Assembly: GCF_000526935.1 (NCBI RefSeq)
Contig: NZ_JAHA01000007.1
Location: forward strand, 1-64,000
DNA: 64,000 nt
Direction of reading: 5' to 3'
Origin: Butyrivibrio sp. FCS014
GTDB taxonomy: Bacteria > Bacillota > Clostridia > Lachnospirales > Lachnospiraceae
Shown here: piece by piece, positions 44,339 through 53,712 of the stretch
Layout: each line of letters starts with the position of its first letter
Numbering within the stretch: the first letter of the stretch is position 1
Translations under genes and position numbers: made by a program
Notes under the pieces: generated by a model
Seen by the model: only the letters and a program-made list of their open reading frames with translations
The model's database searches: none
Told to the model about the DNA's origin: nothing

Positions 44339-47300
44339 ATGGCAAGAAACATGAAAACCATGGACGGTAACGAAGCTGCTGCATATGCTTCATATGCGTT
44401 TACAGAAGTTGCCGCCATGTACCCCATCACACCATCATCTGTTATGCCTGAGCATGTAGATGAGTGGGCAACAGCCGGAAAGAAGAATATTTTCGGTCGT
44501 ACGGTTCAGATCACAGAGATGCAGTCTGAGGCCGGTGCAGCAGGTGCTGTACACGGATCACTGGTAGTAGGTGCTCTTACATCTACATACACAGCTTCTC
44601 AGGGACTTCTTCTTATGATCCCCGATATTTACAAGGTTGCTGGTGAGAGACTTCCCGGTGTATTCAATGTATCTGCTCGTTGTGTAGCTTCACACGCTCT
44701 GAACATCTTTGGTGATCACTCTGACGTGTATGCTTGCCGCCAGACAGGTGCTGCAATGCTTTGCGATTCAAGTGTACAGGAGGTTATGGACTTAACACCT
44801 GTTGCTTATTGTGCAGCAATTGAAGGCAGAATTCCTTTCATTAACTTCTTTGATGGATTCCGTACATCACACGAGATCCAGAAGATTGAGGTTTGGGATT
44901 ACAAGGACCTTGACGAGATGGTAAACCATGAAGCCATCGATGCTTTCAAGGCAGGCGCTCTCAATCCTAATCATCCTTGTCAGATGGGCTCAGCTCAGAA
45001 CCCTGACATCTTCTTCCAGACAAGAGAAGCTTGTAACACAGGTTACAATGAGCTTCCTGCAATCGTTCAGAAGTACATGGACAAGGTAAATGCTAAGATC
45101 GGTACAGACTACAAGCTCTTCAACTACTACGGCGATCCTAACGCTGAGGTTGTTATCGTAGCTATGGGTTCTGTAAATGATACAATCGAGGAGACAATCG
45201 ATTACCTCGAGAAGCAGGGCAAGAAGGTTGGTGTTGTAAAGGTTCGTCTTTACAGACCTTTCTCAGCTAAGGCACTTGTTGAGGCTATTCCTGCATCTGT
45301 TAAGAGAATCGAAGTTCTCGACAGAACAAAGGAGCCCGGCTCTTACCGTGAGCCTCTTGCTCTTGATGTTATCGCAGCTCTTAAGGGAACACAGTTCGAG
45401 TCAGTTCCTGTATTCTGCGGACGTTATGGTCTTGGTTCCAAGGATACAACTCCTGCTCAGATCGTTGCAGTATTCAACAACGATACTAAGGAAGAGTTCA
45501 CAATCGGTATCGAAGACGATGTAACAAACCTTTCACTTGATGCAGGTGCTCCTCTCGTAACAACTCCCGAGGGAACAACAAACTGCAAGTTCTGGGGACT
45601 TGGTGCTGACGGTACCGTTGGTGCTAACAAGAACTCCATCAAGATCATCGGTGATAACACAGACATGTATGCTCAGGCATACTTCGATTATGACTCCAAG
45701 AAGTCCGGCGGTGTTACAATGTCTCACCTCAGATTTGGTAAGAAGCCCATCAAGTCTACTTACCTCATCAAGAAGGCTGACTTCGTAGCTTGTCATAATC
45801 CTTCATATATCCGTAAGTTCAACATGGTTCAGGAGCTGGTTGATGGTGGTTCATTCCTCCTTAACTGCCCTTGGACAGTAGATCAGCTTGAGACTGAGAT
45901 TCCCGGTCAGGTTAAGAAGTTCATGTATGATCACAAGATCAACTTCTACATCATGAACGGTTCCAAGATCGGTGTTGAAGTTGGAATGGGACCTACAAGG
46001 ATCAACACAATCCTTCAGTCAGCATTCTTCAACATCACAAAGATCATTCCTGAAGAGGATGCCATCAAGTTCATGAAGGACGCTGCTCAGAAGACCTATG
46101 GTCGTAAGGGTGAAGATGTTGTTAAGAAGAACTGGGATGCTATCGATGCAGGTGCAGATCCCAAGAACCTTATCAAGGTTGAGATTCCTGAGTCTTGGGC
46201 AAACGCTGAGGACGAGGGTCTTGAGTTCAAGAAGGCCGAGGGCTCAAGAAAGGATGTTATCGACTTCGTTAACAACATCCAGTCCAAGGTTAACGCTCAG
46301 GAAGGTAACACTCTTAAGGTTTCAGAGGTACTTCCTTATGTTGCAGGTGATACACCTTCAGGTTCTGCTGCATATGAGAAGAGAGGTATCGCAGTAAACG
46401 TTCCTGCATGGGATGCTTCCACATGTATCGGATGCGGATTCTGCTCACTTGTATGTCCTCATGCAGCTATCCGTACAATCGCTATGACAGACGATGAGAT
46501 CGCTAAGGCTCCTGAGGGACTTCAGACCAAGCCTCTTATGGGAATGGATGGATACAAGTACTCAGTTGTTATTTCAGCTCTCGACTGTACAGGTTGCGGA
46601 TCCTGCGCAAATGTATGTCCCGGCAATAACAAGGGCGAGACCCTTAAGATGGGTGCTATTGCAGCCAACAAGGATGAGCAGAAGTACTTCGACTATGCAG
46701 TTACTCTTCCTATCAAGGATGATGTTGTTGCTAAGTTCGGCGAGACTTCAATCAAGGGCTCACAGTTCAAGCAGCCCCTCCTTGAGTTCTCAGGCGCATG
46801 CGCAGGCTGCGGTGAGACACCTTATGTTAAACTTGTTACTCAGCTCTTTGGTGAGAGAATGTACGTTGCAAACGCTACAGGATGTACATCAATCTGGGGT
46901 AACTCATCACCTTCAACACCTTACACAGTAAATGCCAAGGGACAGGGCCCTGCATGGGATAACTCACTGTTCGAGGATAATGCTGAGTTCGGTATGGGTA
47001 TGGTACTTGCACAGAACGCTCTGCGTGATGCCATCAAGGAGAAGGTAGAAGAGATCGTTGCTGCCGGCGGCGCTGCTAAGGATGCTGCTCAGAAGTGGCT
47101 CGATACATTCTCAAACGGCGCTGAGAACTTCGCTGCTACAGATGCTCTCGTTGAGGCTCTTGCAGGCGACAGCTCAGATGCAGCTAAGTATGTTCTTAAG
47201 AACAAAGATTTCGCAGCTAAGAAGTCACAGTGGATCTTCGGCGGTGACGGATGGGCATTCGATATCGGATTCGGTGGTCTCGATCACGTACTTGCTTCCG

Positions 47301-47869
47301 GCAAGGATGTTAACGTTCTCGTTGTAAACACTGAGGTTTACTCAAATACAGGCGGACAGTCATCTAAGGCTACACCTACAGGTGCTGTTGCACAGTTCGC
47401 TGCAGGCGGAAAAGAGATCAAGCAGAAGGATCTTGCTTCTATCGCAATGAGCTATGGTTATGTATATGTAGCACAGATCGCTATGGGTGCTAACATGCAG
47501 CAGACCATCAATGCAATTAAAGAGGCTGAGGCTTATCCCGGACCTTCACTCATCATCGCATATGCTCCTTGTATCAACCAGGGTCTTAAGGCCGGCATGA
47601 ACAAGGTTATGGATGAGGAGAAGAAGGCTGTAGCTACAGGATACTGGGATATGTTCAGATTCAATCCTCAGGCAGAGAACAAGTTCACTCTTGATTCCAA
47701 GCCTGCTACAGAAGACTTCCAGAGCTTCCTTGACGGTGAGGTTAGATACCTTTCACTTAAGCTCAAGAATCCTGAGAGAGCTGCTAAGCTCAACGCAGCT
47801 GCTGCAGAGCATGCTAAGGAGCACAGAGCTTATCTCGAGAAGCTGGTTACTCTCTACGGTAAGGACTGA
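44339..47869 (+). CDS. nifJ: Pyruvate:ferredoxin (flavodoxin) oxidoreductase
   Basis: PFOR oxidises pyruvate to acetyl-CoA and CO2 and reduces ferredoxin, the key step of anaerobic sugar fermentation. The 1176 residues are the full single-chain form: an N-terminal pyruvate/TPP-related domain (YAFTEVAAMYPITPSSVMPE), a ferredoxin domain with CIGCGFCSLVCP near residue 696 and CTGCGSCANVCP near 751, a further cluster motif CAGCGETP near 820, and the TPP-binding part GDGWAFDIGFGG near 970 with NTEVYSNTGGQSS. Codon use is markedly optimised (few rare codons, repeated CTT, GTT, GCT), as for a highly expressed gene. AGGAGG precedes the ATG. Confidence 0.98.
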   Translation: MARNMKTMDGNEAAAYASYAFTEVAAMYPITPSSVMPEHVDEWATAGKKNIFGRTVQITEMQSEAGAAGAVHGSLVVGALTSTYTASQGLLLMIPDIYKVAGERLPGVFNVSARCVASHALNIFGDHSDVYACRQTGAAMLCDSSVQEVMDLTPVAYCAAIEGRIPFINFFDGFRTSHEIQKIEVWDYKDLDEMVNHEAIDAFKAGALNPNHPCQMGSAQNPDIFFQTREACNTGYNELPAIVQKYMDKVNAKIGTDYKLFNYYGDPNAEVVIVAMGSVNDTIEETIDYLEKQGKKVGVVKVRLYRPFSAKALVEAIPASVKRIEVLDRTKEPGSYREPLALDVIAALKGTQFESVPVFCGRYGLGSKDTTPAQIVAVFNNDTKEEFTIGIEDDVTNLSLDAGAPLVTTPEGTTNCKFWGLGADGTVGANKNSIKIIGDNTDMYAQAYFDYDSKKSGGVTMSHLRFGKKPIKSTYLIKKADFVACHNPSYIRKFNMVQELVDGGSFLLNCPWTVDQLETEIPGQVKKFMYDHKINFYIMNGSKIGVEVGMGPTRINTILQSAFFNITKIIPEEDAIKFMKDAAQKTYGRKGEDVVKKNWDAIDAGADPKNLIKVEIPESWANAEDEGLEFKKAEGSRKDVIDFVNNIQSKVNAQEGNTLKVSEVLPYVAGDTPSGSAAYEKRGIAVNVPAWDASTCIGCGFCSLVCPHAAIRTIAMTDDEIAKAPEGLQTKPLMGMDGYKYSVVISALDCTGCGSCANVCPGNNKGETLKMGAIAANKDEQKYFDYAVTLPIKDDVVAKFGETSIKGSQFKQPLLEFSGACAGCGETPYVKLVTQLFGERMYVANATGCTSIWGNSSPSTPYTVNAKGQGPAWDNSLFEDNAEFGMGMVLAQNALRDAIKEKVEEIVAAGGAAKDAAQKWLDTFSNGAENFAATDALVEALAGDSSDAAKYVLKNKDFAAKKSQWIFGGDGWAFDIGFGGLDHVLASGKDVNVLVVNTEVYSNTGGQSSKATPTGAVAQFAAGGKEIKQKDLASIAMSYGYVYVAQIAMGANMQQTINAIKEAEAYPGPSLIIAYAPCINQGLKAGMNKVMDEEKKAVATGYWDMFRFNPQAENKFTLDSKPATEDFQSFLDGEVRYLSLKLKNPERAAKLNAAAAEHAKEHRAYLEKLVTLYGKD

Positions 47870-47912
47870 TCTTCGCAGAACCTGCTGTAAAGGCTGATAT
47901 TTAAAAGCATAG

Positions 47913-47950
47913 TACCGCCCGGATGGTTCATTCATCCGGGCGGTATTTTT
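47913..47950 (+). terminator. Intrinsic terminator of nifJ
   Basis: TACCGCCCGGATG (47913-47925) pairs perfectly with CATCCGGGCGGTA (47933-47945), followed by five T. Confidence 0.92.
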
Positions 47951-48029
47951 GCCTGTAAATATATATTTGTTTTTTTCAAATATTATTGTATGATGTGGTG
48001 AAAAGAAAACGGAAAGGCGGAATCTTATT

Positions 48030-48899
48030 TTGATACAGGATATACAGCCATACTTTTTGGACAACCATTTTGATCCCAAGGCAGCTCTTTTGCCCGGCAG
48101 CAGGATCATCATCATAAGAGACGATAACTATTTGTTAAAAGAAAAATCACTTGAGGAAGGCATTGTTGAGTTCCCGCAGGCCTCTGACTTTGCGGCCGGG
48201 CTTTCGGATGCGGATTTTGCCTATATCTTCACCATAGGAGAGGACAGCTTCTTTTTATACGTTTCCGATGAGGACAAGGACTTTGAGATTCCGGGATACA
48301 GCTACACCCGGCTTAATGTTATAAGGGGAAAAGAGCTGTCTCCCAAGCACATGGTATATGCTGCATTTACTGCATATCACCTCAATGCCTGGTATTCCAC
48401 CTCGGTATACTGCGGAAAGTGCGGAACCAGAAATGAAATTGACAGAAAAGAGCGCGCCATGCGCTGTCCCTGCTGCGGTAACGTGACCTATCCAAGGATC
48501 AACCCCGCAGTCATCATAGGCGTCACAGACAAAGAAAACAATAAGCTCATCCTTACCAAATACAACAGAGGCTATGCAAACTTTGCTCTGGTCGCAGGCT
48601 TTACCGAGATCGGCGAGACCATGGAGGAAACTGTAGAGCGTGAGGTAATGGAAGAAGTCGGGCTCAAGGTCAGGAACATCAGATACTACAAGTCCCAGCC
48701 CTGGGGCATTGCCAGTGATATACTGTTGGGATACTTTTGCGATGTGGACGGGGATACCACGATCCACATGGACAACCTGGAGCTCAAGCTTGCGGGATGG
48801 TTTTCTCCGGAGGAGATCGAGCTTCAGCCAACGCCCTACAGTCTTACAAATGAGATGATGGGACTGTTCAAGGAAAAGGGATACGAAGGGACAATTTAA
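48030..48899 (+). CDS. nudC: NAD+ diphosphatase NudC-like
   Basis: NudC hydrolyses NAD(H) and also removes NAD caps from RNA. The 289 residues have an N-terminal domain, a zinc ribbon (CGKCGTRN, CPCCGNVTYP, about 128-155), and the Nudix box GFTEIGETMEETVEREVMEE in full. The NudC-specific motif after the Nudix box usually reads SQPWPFP; here it is SQPWGIA, keeping SQPW only. The start is a TTG at 48030 with AAAGGCGG 9 bases before it; no ATG fits. Confidence 0.85.
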   Translation: MIQDIQPYFLDNHFDPKAALLPGSRIIIIRDDNYLLKEKSLEEGIVEFPQASDFAAGLSDADFAYIFTIGEDSFFLYVSDEDKDFEIPGYSYTRLNVIRGKELSPKHMVYAAFTAYHLNAWYSTSVYCGKCGTRNEIDRKERAMRCPCCGNVTYPRINPAVIIGVTDKENNKLILTKYNRGYANFALVAGFTEIGETMEETVEREVMEEVGLKVRNIRYYKSQPWGIASDILLGYFCDVDGDTTIHMDNLELKLAGWFSPEEIELQPTPYSLTNEMMGLFKEKGYEGTI

Positions 48900-48955
48900 G
48901 AGCGCTAAGAGAAGAGAACTTCTTAAGGCATATGATACGAAGATCAAATAAAAAT

Positions 48956-48989
48956 GCTCCGGAGGCACATGTGCTCCGGAGCGTTTTTT
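48956..48989. terminator. Terminator between nudC and mecA
   Basis: GCTCCGGAG (48956-48964) pairs with CTCCGGAGC (48974-48982), followed by G and six T. An A-run before it allows action on the opposite strand as well. Confidence 0.85.
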
Positions 48990-49004
48990 GTTATTAAACT
49001 GATC

Positions 49005-49796
49005 TTAGATACGGGATAATGTCTGTACCGCACTGGAATCAATCACAATGCTGTAGTGCTCTGCCAGATAATGCTCATCAGCTGTGCTTCCGATCTCGGT
49101 CTGGCCGTACTCGGTAAGCAGTGAGCAGATGTTGTCAAACAGTGTTCTGTCCAGGTCGCCCTGGTGAAGGATGAGATAATATTTGCCTCTTGCCTCGTCC
49201 TTGTAAAGAGTGTTGACTCCGTTGAACTTCCTGCTGACTATGGCTGCGAACTTGGTAACCTCATGTAATGAATCAAAGGAGAAGATCCTTGAGCCTTTGC
49301 GGCTTGGAACATCACTCTTGCGGCTTCCGCCGGTTTTCTCCTTGACCTTTCTGGAATCCTGTGAGGGGCTCATGGATGAATCTGTGAAATCGGGCATGTT
49401 GCTGTGCTGCAGTCTCTTGAAGAGGCCCATCACATCTTCCTCATCCTCCTCGTCATATTCCTCATAATCCTCATCGTAATCTTCATCTTCCTCATCTTCC
49501 TCGTGTACGGAAGGGGCGAAGTTGGAAAATCTTGTATCCAGCTCGTCCGGATCCTCCACCTTGGTGATGATAAGAACAATGCATTCCGAATTGATGGGGA
49601 TTGCTTCGATCATCAACGGAGTGTCCTCCGCATCAAATCCATATTCTAAATTTGCCTGCTGCATCATGTCCTGGAAAAGCTCTTTGGCTTTGTCAGTTCC
49701 ATAAGCAAGCTCGGAAATCTTGAGGTCACGCTTCGCAAGGTCATCTCTGGTAAGTGTACATCTGATCTGGTGATCGTTTACTTTCTCAATCTTCAT
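49005..49796 (-). CDS. mecA: Adaptor protein MecA
   Basis: MecA delivers substrates to ClpC for degradation by ClpCP. The 263 residues start with the family sequence MKIEKVNDHQIRCTLTRDDL and have the conserved ELAYGTDKAKELFQDMM. The C-terminal substrate/ClpC-binding domain begins near residue 180 (SRIFSFDSLHEVTKFAAIV). Between the two lies an Asp/Glu/Tyr-rich tract of about 30 residues. It is encoded by a run of near-repeated codons (49434-49502), more acidic than usual, and is probably disordered. AGGAGG precedes the ATG, and a TTGACA promoter lies close upstream. Confidence 0.92.
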   Translation of the reverse strand: MKIEKVNDHQIRCTLTRDDLAKRDLKISELAYGTDKAKELFQDMMQQANLEYGFDAEDTPLMIEAIPINSECIVLIITKVEDPDELDTRFSNFAPSVHEEDEEDEDYDEDYEEYDEEDEEDVMGLFKRLQHSNMPDFTDSSMSPSQDSRKVKEKTGGSRKSDVPSRKGSRIFSFDSLHEVTKFAAIVSRKFNGVNTLYKDEARGKYYLILHQGDLDRTLFDNICSLLTEYGQTEIGSTADEHYLAEHYSIVIDSSAVQTLSRI

Positions 49797-49827
49797 GATG
49801 CATACCTCCTGACTTTGGAATACATAG

Positions 49828-49856
49828 ATACTAGATGAAACAGTATTCTATGTCAA
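49828..49856 (-). promoter_or_regulatory. Promoter of mecA
   Basis: On the minus strand TTGACA (49856-49851) and TAGTAT (49833-49828) are exactly 17 bases apart, giving a leader of about 25 bases before the mecA ATG. Confidence 0.8.
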
Positions 49857-50425
49857 TAGATATATCGTCATTAATTATGAAAAAACTTTGTAAAAAATCT
49901 AATTCTTAAGAAATCTTAAGAAATTTCGATGGTATTTCTTAAGAATTATCTGCTAAGATAATTCTTGTGAGATGCCTCATCCCCATTCTTAAGTCCGGAG
50001 AGGAGGCTGATACGGGAAAATTTATACGTCTTTTTACTATTCAATTTTCTTACCCGCAAGGGTAGGATGTCTTACTTATAATAGTTTCGGATATTAAATT
50101 CCCCAATTTACAATACATAAACAATAGAAACAACATAAAACAAAATTTAGTTTTTTCCCAATTCAATTATACCATATTTTGTGCCGGGATTGGCGGATAT
50201 GGGAGGATTTTGGGGGTTGGCATCTCAGAATATTAATATATGTCAAAAGAGATTTGAACCGGTCGGATGGAATTTATCACAGCTAAAGACCTTTTGGCGG
50301 ACCGGAACAATTCACGGAAAGGAAATAATCCATAATAACAATCAATAATGAAAAAGAAAGTCGGGGACCCCACCATGACTGATTCTCCTTGCTTGGTTAT
50401 TCAAGTGGATTTGAGGACTTTCATA
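49857..50425. other. Gene-free region with inverted repeats between mecA and the GH18 gene
   Basis: About 570 bases between the two promoters hold no plausible gene. They do hold structure. AATTCTTAAGAAAT (49901-49914) is exactly inverted at 49934-49947, with a third TCTTAAGAAA copy in between. AAGAATTATCT (49941-49951) pairs with AGATAATTCTT (49956-49966). GAAAGTC (50356-50362) is inverted at 50416-50422, enclosing GGGGACCCC. A CCCGCAAGGG motif lies near 50055. I could not match any known riboswitch or small RNA. The region between about 50080 and 50350 shows nothing clear beyond AT-rich sequence with a TATAAT on either strand. Confidence 0.6.
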
Positions 50426-50454
50426 ATGACGTAAACTTAATAGTCTGTTATAAT
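50426..50454 (+). promoter_or_regulatory. Probable promoter of the GH18-domain gene
   Basis: ATGACG (50426-50431) and a perfect TATAAT (50449-50454) are 17 bases apart, 27 bases before the start codon. Confidence 0.6.
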
Positions 50455-50481
50455 ATAGGGCGATTGTAAAGGAGCTAGAAC

Positions 50482-52185
50482 ATGAAGAAAAAGGTGATTC
50501 CGGCGATTATTATAATCGTCCTTATTTTTATTTTTGCGGGAATTTTTGCCGCACAGCAGTTTTTGAAGCGCTATTCCTACAGCACAGAGAAGGCTGATCT
50601 TGATAGCTATTTCGGAGTTACAAGCGAAGTAGATGTTCCCATCATTCTTGGAAATGAGTTTATTGAAGAACACGCACTTCTTCTGGACGGAACCTACTAT
50701 ATGGATTTTGACTCCATCCAGAAGTACATCAATGACAGATTCTACTACGGAGAAAAAGAGGGGATCCTTATTTACACCACCCCCACAACCATCATTACTA
50801 CCGAGGCCAATTCCAACACCTGGACTGACTCTGACGGTGGTTCCACCCAGGAGCCTTACACCATATCAAGGCTTGAGAGTGGCGGACTTTACGTTGCCCT
50901 TGAGTATGTCAGGAAGTTTTCAAATTTCTATTACGAGGGATTCACAGAGCCCAATCATATGCAGCTGACCACCTCCTGGGAGGATGAGACTGTTGCCACC
51001 ATATCCAAGGATACGCAGCTTCGTGTAAGGGGCGGCGTTAAAAGTGATGTGCTCCAGGAACTTGCTAAGGGAGACACAGTGGTCATCCTTGAGGAACTTG
51101 AGAACTGGTCCAAGGTAAAGAGCTCGACATCCTTCATCGGATATGTGGAGAACAAGAGGCTTACGGACATAACCACCAGAAGCCCCATTCCCGTCAATGA
51201 TTACGTTGAGCCTGAATATTCCAATCTTTTAAGGGACCACAAGATAAACCTCGGCTTCCACAATATTGGAGGCCCCGCAGGTAACGATACATTTTCATCT
51301 GTCACGGCATCAATTAAGAGCCTTAACGTTATCTGCCCTACCTGGTTTGCGCTCTCCTCCAATGACGGAGATGTAAGAAGCTTTGCTTCCGCTTCCTATG
51401 TAGATGCAGCTCACAAAATGGGCCTTGAGGTATGGGGCCTTCTTGATAACTTCACCGGAGGCGCTGATGTATCAACCTCAGAGGTTCTGAATAGCTCTGC
51501 AAACAGGGCAAATGCCATTGCACAGACCATCGGCTATGCCAAAGAGTTTGACCTTGACGGTATCAACCTTGATTTTGAGAGTGTGCCTTCCGAGGATGGA
51601 CAGTCCTTTGTGGAATTCGTAAGGGAATTGTCCATAGCCTGCAGGAAGGAAGGACTTGTCTTTTCCATAGATAACTATGTGCCCATGAACTTCAACGACT
51701 ACTATGATCTTGAAGAGCAGGGCGTTGTGGCTGATTACGTGATCATAATGGGTTACGATGAGCATTATGCGGGCTCCAAGGAGGCCGGATCTGTTGCCTC
51801 ACTTAAATATGTAGAGACCGGAATCATCAATACCCTTAAGGAGGTTGATGCCTCCAAGGTCATCAATGCCGTGCCTTTCTACACAAGAATCTGGCACAAC
51901 TCCAACGGAACCATCACCAGTGAGGCGGTGGGCATGAAGACTGCTCAGGATTACATCACTAACCACTCCATCGAGCTTTCATGGGATGCAAACTGCGGCC
52001 AGAACTATGGCGAATATACGGGAAATGACGGTGTTCTTCATCAGATCTGGATGGAGGATGCTACTTCCATCGGCCAGAAGATAGACTCAATGAAGGCCAA
52101 TAATATAGCGGGCATCGCAGAATGGAGCCTGGGAATGGAGACTCCCGACGTCTGGGATGTTATCGCTTCTTATATCGAGGGATGA
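50482..52185 (+). CDS. Membrane-anchored SH3-domain and GH18-family protein
   Basis: The 567-residue product is anchored by one N-terminal membrane segment (about 5-27). An uncharacterised beta-rich part follows, then a bacterial SH3 domain (about 176-228: TQLRVRGGVKSDVLQELAKG) that may bind peptidoglycan, and a GH18 TIM barrel (about 240-565). The catalytic motif DGINLDFE (about 359-366) has the GH18 pattern DGxxxDxE with the acid Glu in place. Similar proteins (YkvQ/YaaH-like) act on peptidoglycan or in cell-envelope remodelling. AAAGGAG precedes the ATG. Hydrolase activity is likely; the substrate is inferred. Confidence 0.85.
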   Translation: MKKKVIPAIIIIVLIFIFAGIFAAQQFLKRYSYSTEKADLDSYFGVTSEVDVPIILGNEFIEEHALLLDGTYYMDFDSIQKYINDRFYYGEKEGILIYTTPTTIITTEANSNTWTDSDGGSTQEPYTISRLESGGLYVALEYVRKFSNFYYEGFTEPNHMQLTTSWEDETVATISKDTQLRVRGGVKSDVLQELAKGDTVVILEELENWSKVKSSTSFIGYVENKRLTDITTRSPIPVNDYVEPEYSNLLRDHKINLGFHNIGGPAGNDTFSSVTASIKSLNVICPTWFALSSNDGDVRSFASASYVDAAHKMGLEVWGLLDNFTGGADVSTSEVLNSSANRANAIAQTIGYAKEFDLDGINLDFESVPSEDGQSFVEFVRELSIACRKEGLVFSIDNYVPMNFNDYYDLEEQGVVADYVIIMGYDEHYAGSKEAGSVASLKYVETGIINTLKEVDASKVINAVPFYTRIWHNSNGTITSEAVGMKTAQDYITNHSIELSWDANCGQNYGEYTGNDGVLHQIWMEDATSIGQKIDSMKANNIAGIAEWSLGMETPDVWDVIASYIEG

Positions 52186-52188
52186 CAA

Positions 52189-53247
52189 TTGGAAACGCAG
52201 ATAGTACAGATAGACGAACAGAATATAGATGACAGGGCAAAAGAGATCCTGGCAAGAGCCGGAAGTATCATCAAACAGGGAGGCCTTGTTGCTTTCCCCA
52301 CCGAGACGGTGTACGGCCTTGGAGGAGACGGCTTAAACCCTGAGTCCTCAAAGAAGATCTATGCGGCCAAGGGCCGCCCTTCAGACAATCCGCTTATCGT
52401 CCATGTTGCAGACATGGAGGCAGTGGAGAAGATTGTGGAAGAAGTGCCCGAGGCAGCTTACAAACTGGCTAAGGCCTTCTGGCCCGGCCCCCTTACTCTT
52501 ATAATGAAGAAGAACGGCAAGGTCCCTTACGAGACTACAGGCGGCCTTGATACAGTGGCCATAAGGATGCCCTCCAACAGGATTGCCATGGAACTTATAA
52601 AGCAGTCCGGCGGCTACATTGCAGCGCCCAGCGCCAACACCTCCGGAAGGCCCAGCCCCACACTGGCTTCTCACTGCATAGAGGACCTCTCCGGTAAGAT
52701 AGAGATGATAATCGACGGCGGTGCAGTGGGCATCGGCCTTGAGTCCACCATCATCGACCTGACCTCGGATACACCCATGATACTTCGCCCGGGTTACATA
52801 ACCCCTAAGATGCTTTCGGATGTCCTTGGCAGCGTTGATATCGACAGGACCATCATAGACAGCACTTCAACCCAGAAGCCCAAGGCTCCCGGCATGAAAT
52901 ACCGCCACTACGCGCCAAAGGGGCAGCTCACCATAGTAGAGGGCAGCCAGGATGCGGTAATAGCCTACATCAATGCCCGGTCAAAAGAGGCAGCGGCTAA
53001 AGGTCAAAGGGTTGGAATAATCGGAACAGATGCCACCAAGGGCCTGTACAACGCCGATGTTATAAAGAGCGTAGGAAAGAGAGAAGACGAGGAGACCATA
53101 GCCCATGAGCTTTTCAAGGTCCTTCGTGAATTTGACGAGGAGAACGTGGATGTGATGTTTTCCGAGTCTTTTGACGACAGCGGCCTGGGCCAGGCCATAA
53201 TGAACCGCCTTCTGAAAGCGGCGGGCCACAATAAAGTTGTAGTATAA
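52189..53247 (+). CDS. ywlC: Threonylcarbamoyl-AMP synthase (Sua5/YwlC type)
   Basis: Makes threonylcarbamoyl-AMP for the t6A modification of tRNAs that read ANN codons. The 352 residues have the YrdC domain (about 10-210), with KGRPSDNPLIVH and PSANTSGRPSPT as nucleotide- and threonine-binding motifs, and a C-terminal Sua5 domain (about 240-352). The PGMKYRHYAPKG linker between them is conserved. The start appears to be a TTG at 52189, after GAGGG; the gene lies 3 bases behind the GH18 gene. The rpiB start is close behind its end. Confidence 0.9.
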   Translation: METQIVQIDEQNIDDRAKEILARAGSIIKQGGLVAFPTETVYGLGGDGLNPESSKKIYAAKGRPSDNPLIVHVADMEAVEKIVEEVPEAAYKLAKAFWPGPLTLIMKKNGKVPYETTGGLDTVAIRMPSNRIAMELIKQSGGYIAAPSANTSGRPSPTLASHCIEDLSGKIEMIIDGGAVGIGLESTIIDLTSDTPMILRPGYITPKMLSDVLGSVDIDRTIIDSTSTQKPKAPGMKYRHYAPKGQLTIVEGSQDAVIAYINARSKEAAAKGQRVGIIGTDATKGLYNADVIKSVGKREDEETIAHELFKVLREFDEENVDVMFSESFDDSGLGQAIMNRLLKAAGHNKVVV

Positions 53248-53261
53248 TGGAGGAAGCAGAA

Positions 53262-53693
53262 ATGATAGCACTTGGAAGTGACCACGGCGGATTTGATCTC
53301 AAGGAAGCCGTAAAAAGACATCTCGACGAGAGGAAGATAGAGTACAAGGATTTTGGTACCTATGACAAGAATTCCTGTGATTATCCTGACTTCGGAAGGG
53401 CTGCTGCAGAGGCTGTAGCCTCAGGAGAATGCGAGAAGGGAATTGTTATCTGCACCACAGGTATCGGAATTTCCATCGTAGCCAACAAGGTAAAGGGCGT
53501 AAGATGTGCACTTTGCTCAGAGACAACCACAGCAAGACTTACCAGAGAGCACAACGACGCCAACATGCTGGCCATGGGCGGAGGAATGGTAGGAGAGCTT
53601 TTGGGATGCGAGATCGTGGACGTATTTCTTGATACACCGTTCTCCGGACTTGAGAAACACAGTCGCAGGATTGCCAAGCTGGAGAACTGCTAA
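53262..53693 (+). CDS. rpiB: Ribose 5-phosphate isomerase B
   Basis: Interconverts ribose 5-phosphate and ribulose 5-phosphate. The 143 residues begin [20 protein letters not shown] and hold the active-site [13 protein letters not shown] (Cys about 67) and [12 protein letters not shown]. The ATG at 53262 with GGAGG 8 bases before it matches the family start; an ATG at 53247 overlapping the ywlC stop would add 5 residues. It is followed 19 bases later by upp. Confidence 0.93.
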   Translation: MIALGSDHGGFDLKEAVKRHLDERKIEYKDFGTYDKNSCDYPDFGRAAAEAVASGECEKGIVICTTGIGISIVANKVKGVRCALCSETTTARLTREHNDANMLAMGGGMVGELLGCEIVDVFLDTPFSGLEKHSRRIAKLENC

Positions 53694-53712
53694 TAAGGAG
53701 GGAAAAAGGATA

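Noticed and set aside
46098..47327. Several plus-strand frames of 80-145 codons inside nifJ.
   Set aside because: They are Leu/Ser/Arg-rich shadows produced by the biased codons of nifJ in another frame.
48900..48955. A possible C-terminal extension of NudC in another frame (ELLKAYDTKIK).
   Set aside because: The nudC end already matches the family, and the extra stretch is short and ends at the terminator.
49404..49704. Three overlapping plus-strand frames over mecA.
   Set aside because: They are antisense to mecA and owe their length to its repetitive acidic codons.
49960..50100. Possible SAM, c-di-GMP or c-di-AMP riboswitch.
   Set aside because: None of the conserved cores of these classes could be found in either direction.
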